Shown here in pieces: positions 24,313 through 34,746 of a stretch of 64,000 nucleotides of DNA. Source of the DNA: Chimonanthus salicifolius (Eukaryota; Streptophyta; Magnoliopsida; Laurales; Calycanthaceae). The position numbers were made by a program, and so were the translations under genes. The DNA lies in contig CM023532.1 of NCBI GenBank assembly GCA_013350335.1, positions 93,493,064 to 93,557,063 on the forward strand, written 5' to 3'. The notes beneath the pieces were generated by a model that was given only the letters and a program-made list of their open reading frames with translations, was not told the origin of the DNA and made no database searches. The first letter of the stretch is position 1. The number at the start of each line of letters is the position of its first letter.

Positions 24313-27300
24313 TGTAACACCCCATCCCGCTACGGGTATGGTACCACTGATACCGAACTACAAAGTAGAGAGACAAAATACCGGTACTGTTTTTTTCTTG
24401 CTTAACCACTATCAACAACTATAGAGGTTTAATAAAAGTACCACAAAATTCAACCAACATGACCAAGTAATAAACAGTTATTACAGTTATCCATAACATC
24501 AAATATCATTCGAAGTAAACACGCAATGTGTCCTCTCTAAATAACAAAAGGAGAATACGCCAAACAACCCTCGACTGTCAACACCTAGACCTGAGCTTGG
24601 GATCCGTTGGGTCCCACGTCCGCGAGCCACCTGAAAGGCAAGAGGGTAAGTACTACATACCCAGTGAAAGAACAAGTAAATATATTCACAACACAAAAAC
24701 CACACACTGCGAAACTACCACCGTGAAGTCTCAAAATAAATCTACTTATATAATCTCGCGTAACACACACGACTCACCATACAAGCCATCCAACAGTGTT
24801 CGATCGAACCATCACCACCCTGCCATGGGGTCAACCCGTCTACCACGGCACATACCAACATGCCCACCCTCGGGTCGTAGCCCTAAAACATCGCGTTACA
24901 CCACTCCTCAAACTGTCCCCACACTGTAGGTGTCATAGTCTGAATAACACATCATATCACAACTCAAACTGTCCCCACCCTGTAGGTGTCATAGTCTGGA
25001 ATAACACATCAAACCATAACTCAGACTGTCCCCGCCATGTAGGTGTCATAGTCTAGAAATACACATCAAATCATAACTCACATTGTCCCCACCCTATAGG
25101 TGTCATAGTCGGGAAATACACATTAAATCAAAACTCAGACTGTCCCCACTCTATAGGTGTCATAGTCTGGAAATACACATCAAATCACAACTCAGACTGT
25201 CCCCACATTGTAGGCGTCATAGTCTGGAAATAACATCAAACCACAACTCAGACTGTTCCCACCTTATAGGTGTCATAGTCTAGAAATATACATCAAATCA
25301 CAACTCAGACTGTCCCCACTCTGTAGGTGTCAAAGCCTGGAAATACACATCAAATCATAACTCAGATTGTCCCCACCCTATAGGTGTCATAGTCTGGAAA
25401 TATACATCAAATCACAACTCAGACTGTCCCCACCTTGTATGTATCATAGTCTAGAAATCCACATCAAACCACAACTCAGACTGTCCCCATCCTATAGGTG
25501 TCATAGCATGGAAATACAGATTAAATCACAACTCAAACTGTCCCCACCCTTTAGGTGTCATAGTCCGGAAATACACATCAAATCATAACTCAGACTGTCC
25601 CCATCCTATAGGTGTCATAGTCTGAAAATACACATCAAATCACAACTCAGACTGTCCCCACCCTGTAGGTGTCATAGTTTGGAAATACACATCAAATCAC
25701 AACTCAGACCCTGTAGGTGTCATAGTCTGGAAATACACATCAAATCATAACTCAGACTGTCTCCACCCTATAGGTGTTATAGTCTAGAAATACACATCAT
25801 AAACCTAACTGCCTCATCCCCATCAAAGAGCATACCTACCCGTATCCAACCGGCGGGTGGTCCACACCACACGTCCACTGTATGACTCACATAATGCCCC
25901 AACTCCAACTACCCGACAGGTTAGGGGACAACTCTAAGTCCTGGAGTAGCCTAATCTCTAAACCCCACCATCATCCCACGTACACCAATCACATGCATGC
26001 AGAGATAATCTTTAACATGTTGTCAACATTGTACAACGGATCATAATCAGACACACACATTATCATTGATCACATATTAGCATGTTACCACACATCATGT
26101 TATCAACCAATTGCATCTAAACAAGTAAACATGCATATACTACGCGTTATCACATCCAGTCATCATGATCTTTACCACCACTGGACACAAGTACATGGAG
26201 TGGTCCCCTCGCCACATAATCATCTGAATAGTTCCTTTGCGGAGTGGCTAAATAAACATAAGGGTTCCATTGCACGTACTTCATGTCGCTCAAAAAGTTA
26301 AACATAGGAATATACAGAAATGCGTATGGTAAAAGTGTGATAGTTCCCTCACTTGTGTGCACTTTGAAATTAACTGCGAGAAAATGGGTCTGCCGAGTTG
26401 GAGGGGGCTTGATAAGTCGAAACAAGAACACGAGAATAAGTAAACGAGTAACACAAGCCAAACTAAATCTGAACTAAAAAATGGGCCCGAAACTGGGCCG
26501 GGCCTGAAACTGGGCCGAAAGGGGCCAGGCCTAAAGGATGGACCAGGCTGAAGCCTGGCTAATCTGGTCCAGGAAAGGCCTGAATGCGAGCCTAGTTGGG
26601 CCTGGTTCATCGGGGCCCATTCTCGGACTCACCTGAGTCAACTCGGCCGCCCAGCCGAGTCAACTCGACTGAGCAGCTGAGTTGACTCAGCAATCCAGCC
26701 GAAGGGGAGAAGAAAGGGAAAAATGAAGGAAAGGAAGGGAGAAGAGGGAAAGGGACAAAACTGGAGGGGATCGAAAAATCATGGAAAAATCGAGTAAAAA
26801 ATCCGAGGAAATTGGAGAGAATAGGGAAAAGAAAACAAGGAAAACAACTGAAAATGAGTAAAATCGGAGAAGAGGGGAAAAACCGGCGGGAATGAAAGAT
26901 GGGAGAGGGGAGGAAGACGGGTCGGGGGATGAGATAGAAGAAAAAGATGATACCTGGTCGGTCGGGCGGCGACAGCGATGTCGGAGATGCCGGTCATCTG
27001 AGCGAAGAGAGGAGAGAGGTCGGAGAATGAGAGAGGGAGGGGGTCTGATAGAGAAGGTTTGAGAAAGAGAGAAGAAGGTAGCAACAGAGATGCCGCGGCA
27101 CTGTGGCTGTGTGCTACAGTGTGCGGCGCAAAGGGAGTTATAAGGGGTATAGGGTTTAGGGTTTCTCTTTTTTTTTTTTATATAAGAATATAAAATTAGA
27201 GTCTTTCGAAAACAACGTTTCAAAACCTGAAGGAAAATTAGATGTTAAACCTTGGGTGAGGAAAAGTGTGATATTCAATTATTTTGGTATGACAAAATAT

Positions 27301-27438
27301 TAAATAACTCAAATTACTAAAACGCCCTTCGAGTCTTTAAGCTCGAGAATGGGCGAGACAAGGCCTACCACGGGACTCACACTCTCCCGACTGCTATTGA
27401 GACCCTAAAATCCCGACAAATAGGGCCGGGTCGTTACA
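24313..27438 (-). mobile_element. Type-C (Tekay-like) solo LTR, 3.1 kb, perfect target duplication
   Basis: The plus-strand ends are TGTAACACCCC (24313) and GGTCGTTACA (27438). Flanking CTGAG at 24308-24312 and 27439-27443 is a perfect 5-bp duplication. Alignment with the plus-oriented LTR at 59395 shows this copy points to the minus strand: from 27438 down it has GACTCGAAGGG, an AAACCCTAAACCC-like run, a C/T-rich leader (27090-26700), a cluster of GACTCAGC/GAGTTGACTC words (26700-26620), GGCC-rich sequence, then the hairpin array near its 3' end. It has no protein domain; the open frames at 26290-27223 are low-complexity leader sequence. Confidence 0.9.
24911..25800 (-). repeat. About 57-bp minisatellite with hairpin core, about 16 copies
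   Basis: The core ACTGTCCCCACCCTRTAGGT recurs every 56-58 bp from 24911 to about 25757, with one shortened unit near 25705. Many units fold as CAGACT-GTCC-CACC-loop-GGTG-TCAT-AGTCTG, for example 25136-25169: an outer 6-bp stem and an inner stem. The spacer is GAAATACACATCAAATCACAA-like. Open frames across it are repeat by-products. Confidence 0.9.
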
Positions 27439-28330
27439 CTGAGACTCTCAAATATTCATATCTTGGACATTCAAATACATTGCCAATTATCATAGCTTCA
27501 GACTTAACTTCTGAACAGGAGTTTAGGCTCCTTTCTATTTGTTTTTAGAGATCATCGTGAAGCTATAGGATGGTCCGTCTCCGATCTCAAAGGAATTAGC
27601 CATTCTGTGGTCATGCACAAAATTCATGTGGAAGAAAATTCCAAGACTTCTAGAGAACCACATAGCGGTTGAATCTTGCGATGCAGAAAGTAGTAAGAGC
27701 TGAAATTTTGAAACTTCTCGAATCAGGTATCATTTACCCAATTTCTGACAGTGCATGGGTAAGTCCAATCCAAGTTGTCCCGAAAAAGTCCAGTGTCACG
27801 GTAATAAAAAATGAGGGAAATGAGTTAGTTGCAACACGCGTTCAAATGGGTTGGAGAGTTTGTATTGATTACCGAAACTGAACACTGCCACTCGTAAGGA
27901 TCACTTCCCTCTTCCATTCATCGATCAAATGCTTGAACGTTTAACCAGTCAAGCATTCTATTGTTTTCTTCGTGATTATCCTGCTATAATCAAATCTATG
28001 TTGGTCCTGAAGAGTAAGAGAAAACAACATTCACATGACCATTCGGTACGCTTACCTATCGTCATATGCCTTTCGGATTGTGCAATGCACCCGTCACCTT
28101 TCAACGGTGTATGAACAATATTTTCTTTGACATGGTAGAACGTTTTTTGGAAGTCTTCATTGGTGGTTTCTCAGTTTTTGGATCAACTTTTGACCAGTGC
28201 GTGCACCATCTGACTCTTGTGTTAGTCAGGTGCAAAGAAAACAACTTAGTTGTAAATTGGGAAAAATGCCACTTCATGGTGAAATCAGGCATAGTACTAG
28301 GGTACATCATCTAAGAAAAATGAATTGAAG
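27439..28330 (+). pseudogene. Athila-like reverse transcriptase, plus-strand copy (broken)
   Basis: After the target duplication pol continues. Frame 27669-27881 has VVRAEILKLLESGIIYPISD, VSPIQVVPKK and VCIDYRN. Frame 28066-28314 has MPFGLCNAPVTFQRCMNNIFFDMVERFLEVF followed by IGGFSVFG, where the catalytic FMDD box of the minus copy has become FIGG, so both catalytic aspartates are lost. It ends in KCHFMVKSGIVLGYII. Three frames are needed to read it. Confidence 0.9.
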
Positions 28331-29010
28331 TAGATAAAGACAAAGTTAACATTCTCTCTAATATGCTAAGACCCCAAAATGTTAAAAAGATTAGGTCATT
28401 CTTAGGTCATGCTGGATTTTATAGAAGGTTTATCAAAGGATTCAGTGACATATCATGACCTCTCTATAGACTCCTGACCCAGGATACCGTTTTCAATTTT
28501 GATGAAAAATGTATCATAGCCTTTGAAAAATTGAAAACTGCGTTGACTTCTGCTCCAATAATACAACCACCTGATTGGTCTGTACCCTTTGAAATCATAT
28601 GCGATGCCTCTGACTATAAAGTAGTTGTGTTAGGACATAGAATGAACAAATTACCTCATGTTATCTATTATGCTAGCAAAACATTGAATGATGCTCAACT
28701 TCATTATTCCACTACGGAAAAAGAGTTGTTAGTTGTTGTATTTCACTAGACAAATTTCGATCTTACTTGGTAGGTCCGAAGGTCATCGTCTACTCAGATC
28801 ACGCTGCACTCAAGTATCTTCTCAAGTATCTTCTTTCTACGAAAGATGCTAATTCCCGCCTGATCCGATGGATACTATTGCTACAAAAATTTGACATTGA
28901 AATCCAGGATAATAAAGGTTTCGAGAATGTGGTAGCTGACCATTTGTCTAGATTGCTAACCGAGTTCATTGATGATACCCGTCGTATCACAGAGTCCTAC
29001 CCTGATGAGA
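28331..29010 (+). pseudogene. Athila-like RNase H, plus-strand copy (broken)
   Basis: A connection region (RSFLGHAGFYRRFIKGFSD, about 28390-28450) leads to 28531-28749 with CDASDYKVVVLGHRMNKLPH and KTLNDAQLHYSTTEKELL, again stopping after VVFH. It resumes at 28767 with VGPKVIVYSDHAALKYLL, where a LKYLL unit is duplicated, then GFENVVADHLSRL. The VVFH break is at the same codon as in the minus copy (15996). Confidence 0.9.
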
Positions 29011-29266
29011 AACTCATGTCAGTTTCCCAAGTACCATGGTTTGCTGATATTGTTAATTATCTTTTAACCATTCAAATGCTTCCGCATTGGGCTAAACAAG
29101 ATAAAGTTAAGTTTCTGGCACAAGTCAAATAAAATATTTCTGTCATAATCAAGCCTGTGGAGGCCACTTCATAGCTAAAAAGACAACTGCAAACATCTTG
29201 CAGTGTGGATTTTACTGGCCCTTCATGTTTCGCGATACCCATACCTTCTACATTTCATGTGATAGA
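29011..29266 (+). pseudogene. Athila-like integrase N-terminal zinc finger, plus-strand copy
   Basis: It continues through VPWFADIVNYLLTIQMLP and LAQVK to an HHCC-like part (GGHF, CGFYW, FRDTHTFYISCDR) and stops where an LTR begins at 29267. The final bases ATAGA (29262-29266) match the target duplication of the minus copy's solo LTR. The rest of the integrase is not seen on this strand. Confidence 0.8.
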
Positions 29267-30563
29267 TATTGAGACTGAAAATATAACATTTTTACCCCTG
29301 ATATTTAGGTTAGTTAGCCTTGATTTTGTGTATATAAGATGCATTTAATGGTTCATTTTAGTTTTTGCAGGAAAAATCAGGGTAAAATAGGAAGTCATTT
29401 TAAAACAATGGATAATTGCCGGAAGAGAGCTTAAAATCAAAAATTTAAAATTTTATTATTAAATCATGCCACTTTTAGGGTTTTAAATGTAAATTGGATA
29501 ATCTAGATCCATTTATGAGAGTCCAGATTAATTCAATATTTAGAATTTTAAGTGGTTTGATTTATTATTTAATTTTAAAACAACTCTGCAATCAAAGAGG
29601 CCAAGAGTTGACAATCAAGATTCTTGGGCTAGAGATCCACTACAATATTGCCAAGCTTCACTCCAAATGCCAAAAACTGGGCCAGGGCCAAGCACTCCAT
29701 GTGCATTTCTCAATGTGGGCCAGGCCAAAGTAAATTCAAGCCCAGCAAGCAAAGGTCCAAGCTCCAGTCCAAGTCCAAGTCCAAGTTCAATCCAAGATTC
29801 ATGCCCAATTTCAAGTTCACTAACCCTAAGCCCAAATCCATTCTAAATCCAAACCCAAAAAGCCCATATCCAAAACCCATCATACCCATAAAATCTTAAC
29901 CATCCAATCTCCAATCACTCATCCACACCAGCCATTAACCCAATCATGCAATCCAAACCATTCATTTCATACATCTTATTCATATCATTCATTTGCATTC
30001 ATCAATTTAGGTAAACCCTAGATTCACTTAGTAAATCCAACTTGTCCATGCATCATGTTTAGATTTAGGACATCCAAACCATCCATCATATAGATTAACC
30101 CTTGGATTGTATTAATCCATTCACCATCTATCCATCCATCCATTTAGATTACCCATCACCCATCAAAACCATTAGATCTAGGCCAATCAATCATAGCCAT
30201 CCATTCGTAAACCATAGATCTAATGCACAAACCCTAAAATAAAGTACCCCATGCGCATATCACCTTGCTCCACATGAAAATCCCAATCTTGGGAAGCCTC
30301 CATCGCATGAGAACTCCTAGAATTCTTCTCCAAGCTTGCCACCTCACCTAGATCCTATTTTTTCTCCCAATCCAATCCAAAAATAAGCCATATACGATTT
30401 TTCCACCTCACCACCATATCACCCACGATTCTACCCTATCTTTTCTCCATCCATTCGAATATTGCATTGTTTTATCTCATACATGCGTGTATCTCCTTTA
30501 GTATAGCCTCCATGTCATCTACATCATCTTAGTCATTCATGCATTTAGAAATTCAATCTCATC
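29267..30563 (+). mobile_element. Athila-family LTR, 5' part, inserted in integrase
   Basis: It begins TATTGAGACTG (TG changed to TA) and matches the reverse complement of 15490 downwards to about 14195, at roughly 90% identity by eye. It is cut at 30563 by the Sirevirus-like LTR. The CATC/ATCC-rich words at 29880-30200 are the family's simple-sequence section. Confidence 0.8.
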
Positions 30564-32299
30564 TGTTAGTGCCCTGGTTTTGCCGAGTCCCTATGTGTCA
30601 ATTCCATGACTCAGGAAAAAACACTTGCTAGAAGCTTGAAGACTCAAGGTGATCAAGAGTGAAGATCATGCTCCACTGGATTAAAGCTCATCATTATGGC
30701 AATCACAAAACATGTATTTGGTCATAGATGACTTTAGGTGGTTATCCACATCTTAGGAGGATCATTCCTATGCTTAGTTGAACGAATGGTAAAACCATAA
30801 AAAGCCTAGAGAGGAAGCTTGCCAGTGAATTGGACGCGAACTTGGAAACATGAATTAAGTTCACTGTCAACTCGACCAGTCGTTCTCACCGACCCCTCGG
30901 TGGACACAGGATCGAACCATCGTGGTCATAGACCGGTTGGCCAGGTTGATAGAGGATCTGGATCATAGAACTGTCATTCTGGGTAAGCCTCTGATCGTGA
31001 CTCTCGTATGCACCGACCCCTCGGTGATGAACTTAATGACCCCTCGTGGTCAACGACTCGTCAATGAAAAACTTGTGACTTCTGGTATTTCAACTCAAGT
31101 AGGCTCTCAAGAAAACAAACATCTCGGTATTTCAAGACCTATAGAGAGTACCAGGACTGACCCCTCGATAGAGAGCGATAGGTCGTTTTGGGCAGGACAA
31201 GTTTCTGGACATAAAACTCTATCTGCATGGTGTTGCCCCAAATCGAGACCCTTGTATGGACCGACCTCTCTGTGCCATGACTGTCGACCCATTGGCGACA
31301 CCGACTCGTCGACCGGGAAATAATTATACCGTTGGGAGTGCATTTAATGTGCAAATCGGGTGGTTGAACGGTAATATTCTTAGTCACCGACCCATCGGTG
31401 CGCCCGACTTGTCGGTACGTGACAGATTCTAGAACTGGTTGCCTTTTTTATAAATACCAATATTTGTGCAACCAGTTGAAATCCTTTGGCAAATCCGTTG
31501 GACCCTTATCATTATCGGTGAGCTTAAACAAGGGCCAACAAATGGATCACTCTCTCTCTTGTGCTTACACTTGAGACATCTAATACAACCAATCATAGTG
31601 ATTGAAGTTGTGAAAAGAGAGAGAGGGGAAAGGATATACAATTTGGATAGATATTGGTAAAACCAATTTCCTAGTCACCCTGAAATTGTGATTGCTTAAC
31701 GACGGCTAAAAGGCGGAGTGTCGGGATTAAATCGGGCACACATTAGGTGGATCTTTGAGAAGCACACATCTTCGAAAAAGAGCTACTAGGCAAGTGCTTA
31801 TTGGCTTTAATTTTTGTTTAAAACTTTTATTCTGTGAAAGTAGATTAAGGAGGCTTCACTCCGGAACCAATATAAAAATTCTAGAGCGTAGTCTCTGGCA
31901 CACGTGGTGAGTGGAATTCCCAGCCAATTCAAATAGGTGGAATTCCTATTTTACATGTGGTGGGTTGAAATTCCCACCCAATTGAGTGAGGCGAAATTCC
32001 TACTCTATTTGTGAGAGTGTAAGTCCCCACTTAGTGAATTTGGGAATAGCTCAAGGTTGAGCTAGTCCTAACAGTGGTTGTAGATCGACTAACCGAACCA
32101 CTCTATATCTTGTGCCCTTTTGTTTGTGGTATTAGAATCAAATTCTTGTGTTGATTGAATAATCACATTTAATAACACACACACAACTTGATTGAAGTAT
32201 TCGCTGCACTCTAATTAGTCAATCAAAGAATTTTAAAAGGACCAACAAATTGCGATTGCCCTATTCACCCCCCCCTCTAGTATCAATCGTGTTCCAACA
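30564..32299 (+). mobile_element. Sirevirus-like 5' LTR
   Basis: It starts TGTTAGTGCC and ends GTTCCAACA at 32299, right before a PBS, which fixes the strand and the 5' identity. Length is 1736 bp. It holds three copies of the palindrome CACCGACCCNTCGGTG (30887, 31011, 31385) plus weaker forms, and a tail with repeated GGAATTCC(C/T)A-like words (31910-32010). TCATC (30559-30563) may be the left target duplication; the other end is not found. Confidence 0.75.
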
Positions 32300-32318
32300 C
32301 CAAGGGCGAACTTTCAAT

Positions 32319-32330
32319 TGGTATCAGAGC
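32319..32330 (+). other. Primer-binding site, initiator tRNA-Met
   Basis: TGGTATCAGAGC is complementary to the 3' end of plant initiator tRNA-Met. It lies 20 bp after the LTR end, a spacing seen in Sireviruses, where a short spacer separates LTR and PBS. Confidence 0.9.
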
Positions 32331-33910
32331 CTCGTGCTCTACATAAAGGATTCAACCATCTGAGTTGATCCGTGCTAAAATAATGGCTATGAGAGAAAAG
32401 CCATGATATTTCCAAATCTCAATTTGTGATGAAAAATGTAAAGCAATCATGAAAAACTTTAAATGTTTTCATCAATAAATATGTTTGGAAATAGGTGAAT
32501 AGAAAGTGGTCTAAGCGTATGAAAGAGGTATTTGATAAACCTTCAACTTCCGTGACCATTCAGCCCCAAGACCAAATAGCTTAGACTAGTGATGAAATGA
32601 CTATGCACTTTACTCAAACACTAATAGCGTTCATCAGTGTTGTTTCATAATATGTTTTAAGATATTTAAAAAGATATGAAACAACAAAAGAGGTGAAAGA
32701 AGCATTAAAAAATTGCCTCTTCTAGCCCAATGGATGACATCACCTATCATGACCAATTTGTGTACTGAGAGAATAGGTGACTAACTACAGTTCATCTATT
32801 GAAAAATCCCAAGCTAAATCCTCTAGAGAAGAAGAGGATGGAGTAAATGAACTTGATGAAGGTAGTGACCTCCAAGTACCCTATGAGGCCATGTACCAAA
32901 ATGTTTGCCTCTTATGTTAGGTCAACATCATGGTACAAAATTTAGAGTTTTGATTCACAAAGTCAAATGGGAAGGCACTCAATATTAAAATCAGATTTGA
33001 TAAAAGCCATCACTGGATTGTGGACTTAGATTCCAAGTCTCACGATGTTATGTTCAAATGTGTGAAAGGATACCACTGTGAGTATCACATTTGAAACATG
33101 CTTTGGGAATCACATGTGTATCTTACCTTCAATCCATGTTCTTGTTTGATTGTTGAATTGATCTAGTGTAAGCGTATGTACATGTAGGTTTGCACTCTAG
33201 TATTAGAATATACTTATCTCATTTCATTTCATATGCAATGTGATTTGTGCATCTTTAGGAAATGAATGTAGTTTATACATTACCTCATGTATAGGGGGTG
33301 TATGGTACACATACACAATGTCGTTTCATTCCAAGTTCTTAAACTTGTGAATCCCTTGTGGAATGAAACATGATCTATGTCCTTAAATGGATTTTTGGTT
33401 TGGTATGAATTACCAAAAGTGTTGATCAAAATGATCAAATATATTTATCTATAATCCATTCATGTACCAGATATTTCCAAGGAACGAACCTCATTGGAGT
33501 ATGCTTGAAAGAATGGTAAAAGTGTTTATCATGTTTTGAGTAATAACATGATAACGGGTATGAGAGTTGTGTGGGTAGCGTCATACTTCATTTCCATGTA
33601 CATGATTAATGTATCTAAAATGTGAAATAAATGTATGGCTTTTGTGCTTAGTGTCTCATTCGAATATCCATTATTTTACATACTATGTGGAATGAGTATT
33701 ATTCATAGACACCTTGTCATTGTTAAAACCTAGAAATGCCGCATCTCACGACATCACACACTTGAGAATGTGTTTGAATTGGTAAATTAAAAGTGCCCAA
33801 CGTACTTGGATTGGATTTGATCCCGGTAAAGTGATCCATGATCCATGTTTTTGTGCCTACCTTCAGAGGGATGTATTGGATCTTCTAAAGGCACAAAATA
33901 TGTGTGAATG
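32331..33910 (+). pseudogene. Decayed internal region after the Sirevirus-like LTR
   Basis: Leader-like sequence follows the PBS, then short gag-like remnants (for example around 32400-32560 and 32790-32850, with EEEDGVNELDEGSDLQVPYEAMYQ-type acidic words in one frame). No frame is long and no zinc knuckle or pol motif is visible. From about 33100 to 33910 I recognise nothing. It is truncated where the next LTR fragment starts. Confidence 0.45.
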
Positions 33911-34460
33911 TGTAACGCCCACCCTTTTTCACTCGCCACAAATCAGAGTATATTTTATTTTAAAATGAGTGAGAGGAGCGTGATCGTCACAACGCGAGTT
34001 AAGTCCGACTTTCCAAAACCCGACCCTTAAGTGGCCACCCTTACGTGTGCGTGGACTAAATCCACTAAAACATTTCACTCTTTTCTAAATAGCGGAATTA
34101 TTTATATGAATAATATACTATTCATATACATGACATTATAAGGCAAGGAAACCCAATCACCATATACTTAACTGAAACTTAATTATCATCAAACCATAGC
34201 AAAATAATTCTAAGTTATTACAGTCCAAAACATCAGTCCTCCCAATAAATCATAAACATCAAAACTAAATAAATTAACTTCATTCATTCCAAGCTCCTAC
34301 GCTTGGCTCCCTTCATGTCTCAAGTCTGTTTCCTTGTCATTCCCTGTTTTATCATCTACAGGGTAGAAGTAGAGTATCAGACAACATGCCCAGTAGGAAT
34401 TCCAAGTAGGGTTATTGTACACATAGGATCAATATAAAAATCAAGATAAGCACCTTTCGA
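33911..34460 (-). mobile_element. 3' tail of a type-A LTR
   Basis: On the minus strand the fragment ends GGGTGGGCGTTACA at 33911. It contains the family tail: CTACTGGGC...GTTG, GGAGCCAAGCGTAGGAGCTTGG, CACGCACACGT and AACTCGCGTTGTGACG. Its upstream half, including the hairpin array, is absent past about 34460. Confidence 0.7.
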
Positions 34461-34746
34461 GAGAGACATCGCAATGTGTTACTTTACATGTGATAAAGCC
34501 ATGTCTAAAATTCACTGGCATATCCAAATCTGATTTCATAGCATGGATTGATGGCTTGTTAACTCAGATGTGTGAATCGTTTGTAGTTAATGTATGTACT
34601 TTTTTAATTCATATTCAATTAGAACAGTTTCAGGTATTCAAGGTGAGGTGACGCATCAAAAGTCGCATCGTCAAAAATTCCAACAAGACAGATCAAGAAA
34701 ATTGCATATGGCAGAAACATAGTTCGAAAAGAAAGCATGCCATTGT
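34461..34746. other. Short stretch between LTR tail and SPT6L copy, no gene
   Basis: It should hold the 3' UTR of the SPT6L copy or the junction to the LTR. I see no polyadenylation signal I would trust and no repeat boundary. Confidence 0.4.

Noticed and set aside
24911..25800. Regular repeats resembling a CRISPR array
   Set aside because: The whole unit repeats, with no unique spacers and no cas genes; it is a minisatellite in a plant LTR.
26687..27223. 178-codon Ser/Pro-rich frame
   Set aside because: C/T-rich LTR leader; the same composition recurs in the other type-C LTRs (58572-59052) without a conserved protein.
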